64,000 nt of DNA from Cladophialophora immunda (taxonomy: Eukaryota > Ascomycota > Eurotiomycetes > Chaetothyriales > Herpotrichiellaceae): NCBI RefSeq assembly GCF_000835495.1, contig NW_015622547.1:186001-250000 (forward strand), written 5' to 3'. A program made the translations under genes and the position numbers. The notes below the pieces were generated by a model, which searched no databases, was not told the origin of the DNA, and was given only the letters and a program-made list of their open reading frames with translations. Positions 34,879 to 44,922 of this stretch are shown one piece after another; within the stretch, counting starts at the first letter, position 1; the number at the start of each line of letters is the position of its first letter.

Positions 34879-35664
34879 TTATAGCTTCGGCCTCGCAAAT
34901 CCATCCAGCCCCAACCCACTCAAATCTATTCCGATATCATTCTGGCCTAGTAGCACCTCCTGACAATCGTCCTCTGCAACCCCGTTCACAAATTGCGTGA
35001 CCAGGAAATCGACGCGTCGCTGGCCCAGTACAACCATTGGTGCATGCCATGTCCCCGGGCCATAGGTGACTGCCTGGTCACCTCTAGCCAGGAACGCCCG
35101 GAGACGGGCAAGATCTGGGGGGTTGGCGATGGCTGTTTCGCTACCCGTGGACTTGACAGCCGTGGTCGAAGAAGGGAGGGAGGGAGCCACCACGACGAGG
35201 AAGAAGGTGGAAGAATCCGAGGCAGCAGAAAGGCCGAGTGGACTGAACGTCTGAGTCGTATATGGGTGTCGCTCCAGGATTGAGACCCTGAAGATGCTCC
35301 CCCCGGCGCCACCGGACGGCTCGACTCCGATCCCGCTCAGGTTCCTGGGGAAGCAGGAGAACATGCTCATTTGGGGCTTCGAGGCCGGAGCCTTGGGGTA
35401 GTTGTTGCTGAATTGCGAGATCGGAGACGTCTTCAGCGCCGAATTCTGGTTGGCAAAGACCGGGGCGGGTTGGTGAGGGGCATGGAGCGGCACGGGGATG
35501 GACGCCGATGAGCGGGGAGGAGTCGTCAACGAGGAATCAAATGGAGCGCATATGGCAGTGCCGAACTCGGAGAATGATGATGGTGTCAACGGCTCGAGTG
35601 AGAGGAGCGTCCGGTGCTGAGAGGCGGAGTGAGACGGGGCGAGTGGGAGCGTAGGGGGTGTCAT
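34879..35664 (-). CDS. DAL3: Ureidoglycolate lyase
   Basis: The 261-residue frame carries the family signature near its C-terminus: GDQAVTYGPGTWHAPMVVLGQRRVDFLVTQFVNG, then EDDCQEV. The N-terminal strand block (LEPLTPSSFSEFGTAI) also fits. This enzyme (allantoicase pathway) splits ureidoglycolate to glyoxylate and urea in purine and allantoin use. I chose the start at 35664 (CACAATG context, MTPPTLPLAP); the frame extends to an earlier ATG at 35724. An insertion rich in Ser, Thr and Pro (PSLPSSTTAVKSTGSETA) is longer than in yeast. It is convergent with the dynein gene (271 bp) and divergent from an MFS gene. Confidence 0.85.
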   Translation of the reverse strand: MTPPTLPLAPSHSASQHRTLLSLEPLTPSSFSEFGTAICAPFDSSLTTPPRSSASIPVPLHAPHQPAPVFANQNSALKTSPISQFSNNYPKAPASKPQMSMFSCFPRNLSGIGVEPSGGAGGSIFRVSILERHPYTTQTFSPLGLSAASDSSTFFLVVVAPSLPSSTTAVKSTGSETAIANPPDLARLRAFLARGDQAVTYGPGTWHAPMVVLGQRRVDFLVTQFVNGVAEDDCQEVLLGQNDIGIDLSGLGLDGFARPKL

Positions 35665-36557
35665 TGTGAAGATGGAGCTGACCTGGTGGACCGGATCCAA
35701 TCGGACAGAAGCGCCTGACGACAAAGCAGATACTCGGTCACGAGGGCTCGATTCCCCTTTTTACGCCACAAGGTCGATCTTGACCAAATCCCGGACTCCA
35801 AGGCTGGCTTGTGCTGGGTCTCGTACAGTAGATTCTCTTTCCAGTCGAGAGCCTCGTCCCTCGTGGCGCCCAGAGAAAGTGCTCTTGCGATGCAATACAA
35901 CCGCGCGGCTCAGTGAAGCCCTTTCCAAGTCCCGTACAATATGAGCTGATTGCTCTTCGGCCACGAGGTGTTGAGTAATTGTTCGCGTGTTAGTTTATAG
36001 TTTAACGGTGAGTTCAGCGAACAATTCCTCATGATAGGCGAGTCTTGGCTCCCGATTACGCTATCATGCAGCCAATAAGCGTTCGTGCCTTGTGCCATCT
36101 TCAGCCTTGTTCGGCCAAGTACCCGATCTAGTCTTACTGTGCCTTGATCTTAAAGCATCAACTACGGCACCCCTCTTACCCTAATACATCGAGTTTCTGG
36201 AGCATCTCCGTCGTGCCTCCTGTGTACAATGTTTTCCTCCGCGGACACCCTGTTTCAACGCTAGATCATGTTCGCGGCCCGGTTCTCGGATGGCGCCCCA
36301 GGTGACCCCTTGATGTTCAATGCCAGACGCCGCTCTATCACCATGGGCGTCAAACAGCAAGAAGTGAGTCAAATGCTGCGGTAAGGATGGGTAATTTCTA
36401 CACGCCAGACGGGTTGCCTGAAGGAACGAAAACACGTCATGTTGGTAAGGGAGGAGAGGTCTTTCTACCGACCCTTTGTTGTTTATATCTGTGGTGACCC
36501 CGTCACAGTCTCACGCTTACTGCCCCCGTCCAAGGAATTCCTTGATTGGATATCGAG
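35665..36557. promoter_or_regulatory. Divergent intergenic region, ureidoglycolate lyase / MFS
   Basis: About 0.9 kb without a convincing gene between two divergent starts, presumed to hold both promoters. No element is clear enough to name. Confidence 0.4.
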
Positions 36558-38207
36558 ATGGAAACATACCTACAATACCGCCGGATAGGACAAGCCTTGA
36601 AGAAACAACTCGAGTCTGACGTCGACGCTGTTCGGAGTCTGCCTTGTCTTTCTCGCCAGGAGACTCGCATCGTCAACGGGCGAACAGTGCTTGTCGTTGA
36701 ATGGGATGGGCCCGACGATCCTCTGCACCCACGCAACTGGCCGTTTTCCGAACGCTTCCGAGCAACAGTGGTGGTATGCAGCATAGGGTGTCTTGTCGGC
36801 GCTGCCGCATCCCTGGACGGCGCGGTCATCCCGCAAGCCGCAAAAGATCTGGGAGTCAGCGAGGTCACGGAGAGTTTCGGCGCCATCAGCAGCTTTCTGA
36901 TAGGCTTCGGGCCAGGCGCATTGATTTCTGGTCCCTTTTCGGAAGTGCTTGGCAGGAACCAGGTCTATCTGCCCTCACTGGCCCTGTTGTGTGTCTTCAT
37001 CATGGCTTCGGCGCTTGCGCCTGATATCGGCAGCCAGATCGTCTTCCGGTTCTTGGCTAGCGTCGTCGGTGCCGCGCCCTCCGTGTGCGCTGGGGGATCC
37101 ATGGCCGACATGTTCACGGCGCTGGAGAAGACCTTTATGTTTCCATTCTTCAGTATATTCGGGTTTGGCGGAGCGGCACTCGGGCCCGTGATGGCTGCTT
37201 ATATCCCGGAATCGCCTGTCCTCCATTCCTGGCGCTGGGCAGAATGGGTCACTCTCATGTTCGCCGGAGTCGTCCTTTTCACGACATTCCTGTTTCAACC
37301 GGAGACGTACCCGCCTGTCTTGTTAAGCTGGAAGGCGAGGCAACTGCGGAAGATCACCGGCGACGATCGATATTACGCCGAGCACGAAATCGAGCGTACA
37401 TCTTTGCTGACGCGTCTAAGTACGGCTCTTCAACGGCCGTTCATCCTCGCGCTGCACGAGCCGATTATTCTCCTTGTCTCGTTCTACCTGTGCCTGGTCT
37501 ATATCATCCTCTTCACGTTCCTCAACGGGTACGACTTCATTTTTCGCCAGACGTACGGCATCTCACAGGGCTTGACGAATACGATCTTCGTGGGAATATT
37601 TGTTGGAGTCTGTGCGGCCTTCGGATGTGTTCCATGGATCTATCAAAGGACCGTCAAGGCCCAACGGAAGGCGGAGGCGGCCGGCGAGACGCAATTCGAT
37701 CCTGAGATCCGACTCTGGTACGCGATCCTGGGCGCGCCGGCGATGCCCATCTCGCTGTTCTGGATGGCATGGACCTCTTACCCGAGTATCTCAATCTGGT
37801 CTTCGATCGCGGCCTCGGCCCTGTTCGGGTACGCGGGGGTCATGGCCTTCATCACCACCTACATGTATCTCATCGACACCTATGAGACATACGCTGCCAG
37901 CGCGCTCGTCTTCGCCACGCTGTCCCGCTACTTTTGTAGCGGCGGGATGGTTGTCGCCGCGACCCCCTTCTACCGGAACGTCGGACATCACTGGACCCTG
38001 ACGATTCTGGGCTGCGTGAGCCTCTTGCTGACCCCCATCCCCTATGTCTTCTACAGGTACGGGCACATCATTCGAAGGAAGAGTCATTTTGCAGTGACCC
38101 ACAAGAACGACCTGGATGGTGGGCAGTTGGAAATGCCCGTTTCAGCAGGGTTGTCGTCTTCAACACTGCCAAGAGCAGAAGATGAGAAAGTGGAAGATCA
38201 GCCCTAG
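36558..38207 (+). CDS. MFS transporter, DHA1 (polyamine/drug:H+ antiporter) type
   Basis: An intronless 549-residue frame starting at the ATG at 36558 (METYLQYRRIG). The cytosolic N-terminus ends with the hallmark VEWDGPDDPLHPRNWP of fungal DHA1 exporters. Twelve helices can be followed, with motif C-like GFGPGALISGPFSEVLGRNQVY, RFLASVVGAAPSVCAGGSMADMF, and a long central loop (WKARQLRKITGDDRYYAEHEIE). Members export polyamines, drugs or secondary metabolites from the plasma membrane; the substrate is not readable. No biosynthetic genes flank it. Confidence 0.9.
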   Translation: METYLQYRRIGQALKKQLESDVDAVRSLPCLSRQETRIVNGRTVLVVEWDGPDDPLHPRNWPFSERFRATVVVCSIGCLVGAAASLDGAVIPQAAKDLGVSEVTESFGAISSFLIGFGPGALISGPFSEVLGRNQVYLPSLALLCVFIMASALAPDIGSQIVFRFLASVVGAAPSVCAGGSMADMFTALEKTFMFPFFSIFGFGGAALGPVMAAYIPESPVLHSWRWAEWVTLMFAGVVLFTTFLFQPETYPPVLLSWKARQLRKITGDDRYYAEHEIERTSLLTRLSTALQRPFILALHEPIILLVSFYLCLVYIILFTFLNGYDFIFRQTYGISQGLTNTIFVGIFVGVCAAFGCVPWIYQRTVKAQRKAEAAGETQFDPEIRLWYAILGAPAMPISLFWMAWTSYPSISIWSSIAASALFGYAGVMAFITTYMYLIDTYETYAASALVFATLSRYFCSGGMVVAATPFYRNVGHHWTLTILGCVSLLLTPIPYVFYRYGHIIRRKSHFAVTHKNDLDGGQLEMPVSAGLSSSTLPRAEDEKVEDQP

Positions 38208-38523
38208 CGGAGGTTTCCGAACGAAGTTGATATAGGAACATATATTAAGAAAAGATAGTCGAGATGTGTATATTAGTGGTTTGACATTATTTGCCCGTCT
38301 GGCCAATGTCATCAAGCAGACCATACCTTTTGACGATTTCAAACCATTTCCTTCATAGAAGATCTGTAAACTTGAGCGTTGAGGAGAGAATACAGAATCA
38401 AAACCGCGTGCCAGACCACGGTGCTCCGTTATTTCTATCAGCTTGGAGGACCAGCCTCATCGAGTCGGAATAACTACAAAACTCGCACAAATCCCAGCAG
38501 GATACTCTTACCTTTGTCGAAGA
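38208..38523. other. Convergent intergenic region
   Basis: 316 bp between the 3' ends of the MFS and RING genes. Nothing else seen. Confidence 0.5.
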
Positions 38524-40053
38524 TCACAAGACAGCCATCCGCCTGACCTCCATTTCCAGGATGTCTGCCATGAAGTCGGTGTCCATCGCACCTCTGCACA
38601 GCGGGCAGCTCATGTCATTTTCATTCTTCATTTGTTGGAACAGCCACGAAAGCATGCATTGAGCGTGGAACGGTCTGTGACAGCACAGAGCCACCACTGT
38701 GTCGGCTGCAACTTCACCGTCTTCTCCAACGAGATCTTCACGGCAGATGGGGCAGAGCGTGTCATCGTGGCGGAAAGGCGGAAGAACTGGTGTTTCCTGA
38801 TCAACTTCCGACGAGTGGAGGACATCCTCCGTCCAGTCGACCTGCCTTAGTCTTTGAGACCTCAAAGTGTCAACGGCCGACTTGAAATAGTGGCGATATT
38901 TGCTCCGTTCATATCGCAAGCCGGCCCTCAAGAACTTTTCGTCGGTTGCGAGCAAAGCCACTTCCGTCTCCTGCAGATAACGCTCTGCGTGGACATTGCG
39001 GGCTCTGACTTGATCGAGGATCTCTTGTTCATTCACAAGCCGTTCATGAAAGGTGGGGACATCCTCTATGGAGAAGTCGGGAGTATCGTCTTCTTCCAAG
39101 AAAAACAGGCCCCGCAGATCATCCATGTTGTTTTGGAGGATTCGGAGCGCGTTTTGCCCCGCCACCTCGTTTGGATCTTGAAGCTGCATTTCGAAGACAA
39201 TGTCGAGCATTCTCTCGGTGACGTAGTTGAGAGCATTCTGGAGACTGGACATATCATATACATAGTCGCAAGCCTCCAGGAGCATGCGGGAGTCTTCGCT
39301 TGCCAGGTTATGCAGAGGTTCTCTCTCCGGCCATGTTGGTTCAGGGGGCAAAGCTGGCTCAAACCACGTGGGTAGCGCGTCACTCCAAGTGAAATTGAGT
39401 GCTGGCGGTAGCATTTCCAATTCTGGCGGTGGAGCCAGGTGCGGTCGTACCAGATAGATCCGCTGCCACATTTCGGGGGTCAAGAGATGCGTGAAATGCG
39501 AGAATCGGTCTCTTGGGTGAGGATGAACATCCGAGGGTAAGTCCTGCATGTAACCTTGGAATAGGGCCATGATCAGTGGAAAATCTGGCCGCAGATTGTC
39601 AATACTCCATTTGAATTGGACAATCAATACATCCCTCAGTTCTCGAGTCACCGCTATCGTTGCGCAGAATTGTTCGATCTCGGTCTGAATGCGATCCAGG
39701 TTGTTCAGATTTGCAATCGTATTTCTTGCGAAATCCCTGACGAGGTCATTGGCGGCGTGATTGCTGAGGGGATCTGTGGTAGGTGGGATGCAGCTCCTGA
39801 AGAGGAGCATGAGTCGGTAACGGCGGTCGTGGTCTGCGGTCAAAGATTCGTAGAAGACACTGCAGAAATCGTCCTGTTCTTTTCGTGTTAGATTAGCGGG
39901 AATTGTTATGGCGAAATTCCGAACAGCATCGTACAGATCTTGTTCATTTTGGTCGAGGTCCAGCGACGTTCCGAAAGCCATCACACGCTGAAAGATTGGT
40001 ACCCACCACTCAGGCGCAACCTGCACAATCCATGTCCAGTCAATTTCAGACAT
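38524..40053 (-). CDS. RING-finger protein, probable E3 ubiquitin ligase
   Basis: Intronless, 509 residues. The RING lies at the C-terminus: C434-P-I-C437, then 19 residues to C457-C458-H459-RPF-H463-AQ-C466, and C483-P-L-C486. This is RING-H2-like, but the central part reads CCHRPFH where C-x-H-x2-H is usual, so the fourth ligand is probably His459 with shifted spacing. The remaining 430 residues are helical and acidic, with no known domain and no membrane segment. RING proteins of this layout usually recruit an E2 enzyme; the target is unknown. Confidence 0.8.
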   Translation of the reverse strand: MSEIDWTWIVQVAPEWWVPIFQRVMAFGTSLDLDQNEQDLYDAVRNFAITIPANLTRKEQDDFCSVFYESLTADHDRRYRLMLLFRSCIPPTTDPLSNHAANDLVRDFARNTIANLNNLDRIQTEIEQFCATIAVTRELRDVLIVQFKWSIDNLRPDFPLIMALFQGYMQDLPSDVHPHPRDRFSHFTHLLTPEMWQRIYLVRPHLAPPPELEMLPPALNFTWSDALPTWFEPALPPEPTWPEREPLHNLASEDSRMLLEACDYVYDMSSLQNALNYVTERMLDIVFEMQLQDPNEVAGQNALRILQNNMDDLRGLFFLEEDDTPDFSIEDVPTFHERLVNEQEILDQVRARNVHAERYLQETEVALLATDEKFLRAGLRYERSKYRHYFKSAVDTLRSQRLRQVDWTEDVLHSSEVDQETPVLPPFRHDDTLCPICREDLVGEDGEVAADTVVALCCHRPFHAQCMLSWLFQQMKNENDMSCPLCRGAMDTDFMADILEMEVRRMAVL

Positions 40054-42486
40054 CTTTATAATCTTTTCGAGGTTTCAAGCTTGTCAAGCTGCGAATCGGC
40101 AGGCTTCGAAGCCGGCCGGAAATCGAATCGGCATTAAGTAGTTTCGAGGCAAGCCGGCTTGACAAAGCACCACCGCGGTGTATTTACGGAGAATGGAGTG
40201 GCGCATCGTTCTCGACAATCCGGCTTTCTGTGGTCTTTGTCCAGACACACCAGTGGAACAAACTCCAACAAATAGAAAGTCACAACGAGATCAATTGACC
40301 ATTGTCCATCAATTAGGAGCAAGTCCAAAGTTGTCTCTTTGTTCTCGGAGCCAAAAAATCAACAGCTAGCATGGGTGCGATAGTACTAGCCGTTGGGGGG
40401 ATTGCTCATTCTCGCCCTTAACCGACCATGATTGATCGGCGTGTTGAATTCGGCGGGACAAACGAACTTTTGGAGCCGATTCATCGCCGACCCTAGTGTA
40501 GATGACCATTGATGCATCCGCGGTTCACCACTATTTCGTCGTCGATGTCCTGGCCGATGGCGTCTCACAGACTTGGACATCCTGGCCATTGATAGAATCG
40601 ATGCCGCGGAATGTGAAGCCATCCTGTCGCCTCAGCACGGTGATTTCAGCCATCTATAGTTTCTGGTCACCCGAGAGCATCATCAGTCACGCCGTCGGCA
40701 TTTCAGAAAGGTGTATAGATATATATATAACTGGTTAGGGTATCTGTTAGTCGCTAGGACGCAACCAATGAGGCAGCGAATGACATCAATGGTACGATTG
40801 AAGCCACAAGAGACATACGATAATAATTGCAGTGCACTTGCACTGGGCGGGCTTGAAGGAGCCTTCAGATAGGCATGAGGGGGAGGAAGCCTGAAGTACT
40901 CCTTATCCGCCGATGTTTGCGAAAGGCATATGGCGATAGCAGGCTATTGATCACAATTTCTGGTATTTCATGTCGATCGGGTAACATGGCGTATTTTCTG
41001 ATTCAACGTCTGTCCGATTTTCTCCAAAAGAGCTGTCTCAAGGAACGGGGCAACTCCAGCCATTGTCTGTCTTTTGTAACACAAATGGCGACTTGGTTTT
41101 GATGGGCTGAAGGCATGGCGCTCGGACCAAAACCGCTGTAAGTTTGCTAAAAGGACAATACACTATGTCTGTAACGATGACTGCTCGTCGAAGACCCCTA
41201 TTGGTCGGAATGTCTTTCGATTTCTTCATGTACCTCCCCCAACATTTACTTGGAGGCATCGCTTGGAGTTGTCTCTGATGGTCTTCCGACTGACCTCTTC
41301 CGCGTAACTTGCTGACCATGGCGGGAGCATGCTGATTGCTTTCAAAACCAGCGCAGTATCCAAGGAGGCACAATGAGAGCGCCGTGACCGCCTGGTTTCT
41401 GGATTGAACTGGAATGAAGTCGCGTTAAAGCAAAATCCTTTATTGATTGTTTGTTCTGAAGTGGTTAGCGTCTTGGCGGGCTTGGCATCTAACTACCTCG
41501 ACCGACTGTCTCTGTCGCTTCGTCCCATGTTTGGTTTGGACGCATGTACCGAGTATATCGATCTTTACTAGCTGTCAAGGCCTCAATTTGTCGATTGGCG
41601 CTAGTCACTCCTCCAAGAATCTCACTGGAGCTGCTTTGTGCCATGTTCGTCCACAGCTCAAAGGCTCTTTGTTCTTTTCACGGCCCTCTTTGATTGCAAC
41701 GCCTTCATGACCCACGGCATCGGTTCTCGACCAGTGGAGGATCGCAGGGCTTATGTTCCAACAATAGGCAGCTTATTGAGAGCTAGACTCAAGATGGTCT
41801 CTCTCAATCTGCCAGAGCAGAAGTTAGTTACAGACCAAGCGATGCCCTGAAGATACAGAGTCAATCATGAACAACCACAAGACCGTTATTGAGAGCTTGC
41901 AATCATTTCATAGACTCTTTGTTTGCTATTTTGATTTGATGTGGCGTGGCCGTTCTCTCATCTTCCTGATGTGCCCTTCCCTCAATGCCGACCGATCAGG
42001 CTAGGGCCAAGGCTGAATCGGAAAGGGGGTTTATCTGTCCTCGTCCTCGGAGCTAATTCAGAGCATATGGTACTAATGTGTTGCACAAAACTTCGCACAA
42101 ACGACTCGACACTGCGGCTGGGTCATTTAGGATTCTATACTTCACGGGTCTCGGTCTTTATCACTTGTTTGAGTCTCAAGGTCGTTTGTTGCAGCTGGCT
42201 AGGGGGCATATGTCCCTTGTTCGAGTTCGAGGTCGTTTGTTGAAGCTGGCTAAGTGATATACCACCAACGATTCACAGAATTTTGTCACAAGCCCGACAC
42301 AAATACCGTGACTCAGCATCAGTGACAAGTCAAAACTCCGCCTTTAAATATGTCTATAATTCATCCTCATCCATTCTCGCAACGTTGTCCGCTGTCTACC
42401 TTGAAGTCGGGATACGAAACGACTATCAGTCATCCATAACCCATCTGTACGCAACGACTCGAAAACACCAACGTTAATCATCCAAC
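40054..42486. other. Intergenic region, 2.4 kb, with promoter-proximal tandem repeat
   Basis: No supported gene; ORFs at 41.0-41.7 kb have no recognisable features. A short (TA)n tract lies at about 40715-40728. An imperfect tandem duplication near 42161-42262 is listed separately. Confidence 0.45.
42161..42262. repeat. Imperfect tandem duplication, unit 52 bp, two copies
   Basis: Copy 1 starts at about 42161 and copy 2 at about 42213. Both share CTTGTTYGAGT...GGTCGTTTGTTG and AGCTGGCTA. The pair ends about 225 bp before the start of the glycine-rich gene at 42487. Confidence 0.7.
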
Positions 42487-43386
42487 ATGCCACGCCGCGG
42501 CCGCCCACCGGGCAGACGACCACGCCCACCTCGCGATCGCAGCTGCAGTACGTGCGGCGAAAACCACCAGGGAGACGGAGCGGGCCAACTCCCTGGATAC
42601 TTCGGACACGGTAATTTGGGCGAGATGGACGGACCAGAGTTTTACCCTGATCCTGTCACCGGTCGCCCAAATGGTCCTCGATGGGGCAGGAGAGGAAACC
42701 GCGGAATAGGCCCCCAAGGAAACACCAACCAAGACGTCGTCGCCAATGCATGGGGGTCAGGCAACGATAGTGGCTTTGAAGTGTGGAATAACGGCCAGTT
42801 GGTCGCGAGCGGAGGAGATCGCTTGGGTCGCGGCGCAGGCCCTCAGGGTCGCGGCGATTTCGCCTTCGACTTCGATGATGAAGGCTACTATTCGGATGAC
42901 CTTGACGAGTTTGGAGGCGGTCCATTTGGAAGAGGGCCGCCCTTGGGTCCTGCAGGTGACCCCTTCGGTAGAGGACCTCGTCGAGGACCAGGGCGGTTCC
43001 CTCCAAGCATGGGGCTCGACGGTATTCCGCCATGGCTTTTTGACGAGTTCGGCGGCGACGACGACGACTTTGATGACCATGGAATGATGGGTCCTTTTGG
43101 GGTTAGATCGCCAGGGAGACGAGGGGGAGGACCCGGACGAAGCGGCCGAAGTGGTGTCAGAGTTACGCGACACGGGGGAGCTATCGTGGTCGACAACGAA
43201 TTTGGGGGTCCACCTCGTGGAGGTGGAGGACGGAGTGGCCTTGATCTAGGGCCAGATGACGACTACTCAGACTATGACAGTGGTTATGACGATGAAATTG
43301 CGGGAGGCAGTTTTGCTGGGAGAACCGGGGATCGTGTAATGCGGCTCAGGAACGGCGGGACTCTTCGCATTCACCGGGGATGGTAG
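42487..43386 (+). CDS. Glycine-rich, acidic/basic low-complexity protein
   Basis: A single frame of 299 residues. It begins with an Arg/Pro-rich basic segment (MPRRGRPPGRRPRPPRDR) followed by a small CSTCGENH Cys motif, then Gly-Arg-Phe-Asp-rich stretches (GRGPPLGP, DDDDFDDHG). Near the C-terminus two related segments occur: RHGGAIVV (R228) and RNGGTLRI (R288), the second ending the protein as IHRGW. No family is recognised. The composition (Gly about one fifth, many Arg and Asp) suggests a disordered protein, perhaps RNA-binding or phase-separating, but that is inference. The promoter carries a tandem repeat, and a second gene with a similar motif follows 366 bp downstream. Confidence 0.6.
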   Translation: MPRRGRPPGRRPRPPRDRSCSTCGENHQGDGAGQLPGYFGHGNLGEMDGPEFYPDPVTGRPNGPRWGRRGNRGIGPQGNTNQDVVANAWGSGNDSGFEVWNNGQLVASGGDRLGRGAGPQGRGDFAFDFDDEGYYSDDLDEFGGGPFGRGPPLGPAGDPFGRGPRRGPGRFPPSMGLDGIPPWLFDEFGGDDDDFDDHGMMGPFGVRSPGRRGGGPGRSGRSGVRVTRHGGAIVVDNEFGGPPRGGGGRSGLDLGPDDDYSDYDSGYDDEIAGGSFAGRTGDRVMRLRNGGTLRIHRGW

Positions 43387-43752
43387 GTCTCTGCACCGTT
43401 GCAGGTTCTCCCGTGAGGTGTCTAAACCACGACACCCTTGAGCGGTCTGGGTCGAGGACAGAGCCGCGATCTTGATTGAGAGTTACATGGCGAGTTCGAC
43501 ACGAAGCCGAGCCGGAGCTGGAGCCGGGTGCTATGACAAGGTGTTGTATGCATCAACACCGAAAGTGACGAGCCTAGCAAACGGCCAATGCTTACTAGCT
43601 GTGACAGATATAGAGCACTACTAATACAAATTCTGTGCTTTGAATTCTTCCTATTTTTGCCTCAACCTTTGCATACTGTCGGAACTCCGAGAAATCTTCC
43701 CTGAAACAACTTGAATCGACCCTCGACATCCCTCTAACTACAACGTCCCACG
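43387..43752. other. Intergenic gap between two glycine-rich genes
   Basis: 366 bp; terminator of the first and promoter of the second gene are expected here. No motif is clear. Confidence 0.45.
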
Positions 43753-44436
43753 ATGCCTATCTATGCCATTCATCGGGACCGATATGGCGGTGCCACCGTC
43801 ATCAGACTTCCCTGTGACCATGAAATCGATGCCGAGAATCCCGAACTTGAAGACGATCCGATCGAGAACGAAACCCTTTCTAACCTTGGAGATCCACCCC
43901 ATCGCCAGCGCCGCCGCCGACGACACCGTAACGGCAGTAGGGGACGTGGACGAGATACAGACAGCTTAGAAGATGAATGGGTCCCGTACCCAGGATGGGA
44001 CCTCGGGAGAGAAGATCGCGAGGACAGACATGGACGAGAACCACAGACCTTGGAAGGAGAATGGGTTCCTTATCCAGGATGGGACTTGGAGAATGGAGAT
44101 GGCGAAGACAGACATGGTCGACCTGAACCTGCATCTCGGGGTGGAGGCTGTCGGGACTGTCACTGCAATTCATGCGGTCAACTTCTTGATGGCCCAGGAG
44201 GACGTCAACCGGGATCGGGCTGGGAGTGGAGGGGCAGACACAGGGGCTTTGGTCATGGAGGCGAACCGGGAGGGAATACAGCTCGAGGGTCTTTCGGAGA
44301 CGGCCAGGATTACGAGGTCGCCTGGAGAGGGGCGAGAGAACGCGAACAAGGCTTGGAGGGAGGAATTGATGGGGTGGTGGACAGGATGACGGACAGACAA
44401 CGGCGGCGAAACCTCATGGATAACTTGTGGAGATAG
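43753..44436 (+). CDS. Low-complexity protein with internal duplication and Cys cluster
   Basis: A 227-residue frame starting MPIYAIHRDRYGGATVIRLP; RYGGATVI resembles the RHGGAIVV and RNGGTLRI segments of the preceding protein. A run of Arg (RQRRRRRHRN) looks like a nuclear-localisation or RNA-binding patch. A 29-residue unit is duplicated in tandem (residues about 69-97 and 98-127), each copy containing EWVPYPGWDL and EDRHGR. Next comes a Cys cluster, C133-x2-C136-x-C138-x2-C141, then Gly/Trp-rich sequence. Family unknown. It is likely a distant relative of its upstream neighbour. Confidence 0.6.
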   Translation: MPIYAIHRDRYGGATVIRLPCDHEIDAENPELEDDPIENETLSNLGDPPHRQRRRRRHRNGSRGRGRDTDSLEDEWVPYPGWDLGREDREDRHGREPQTLEGEWVPYPGWDLENGDGEDRHGRPEPASRGGGCRDCHCNSCGQLLDGPGGRQPGSGWEWRGRHRGFGHGGEPGGNTARGSFGDGQDYEVAWRGAREREQGLEGGIDGVVDRMTDRQRRRNLMDNLWR

Positions 44437-44922
44437 AGCCAGATGCTTTGGCAGAAAGGCAGAGGCATCGAAGGTTGGAGCACTGATACATCTATGCAGT
44501 GATATTGGTGGTGGAGCTTGAGCCTGGTGCTCTTTTGATACATACATTGTCAAAGCGGCTCCTCGTTTGCCGACTTTGATACCTGAGTTCTTCCATCTCA
44601 GTAGAACGATATCCTGAACAGGGCTCTCAAATCCCAATGCAGCAACCATTCCTAGACCTGTCCATGCCGATGTCATCCATCTGATTCTTCCCACTGGAGT
44701 GGCCTTCCTGACGATTCATCAAACAATAAGGTCTCATACCTTTTAGACCCGGCCCTACCTTCAGCGCAGTAGCTGGACACATCATTCAACACGCTCTTAG
44801 CAAAGTCGTGCCGCCAACCAGGAATTCCTAAAATCCATGCCTGGGTAAATCAACAGTTTCTCAAGCTCAACGTAGGAAAAAAAGAGGAAGTGGGGGTTGC
44901 AAAGGATGCTGGCAATGGTCAT
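44437..44922. other. Convergent intergenic region
   Basis: 486 bp between the second glycine-rich gene and the 3' end of the TNDE-repeat gene. Minus-strand ORFs here (44170-44694) run into the plus-strand gene and are rejected. Confidence 0.45.

Noticed and set aside
34626..35000. 124-codon plus-strand frame after the dynein gene
   Set aside because: No homology recognised; overlaps the 3' end of ureidoglycolate lyase on the opposite strand.
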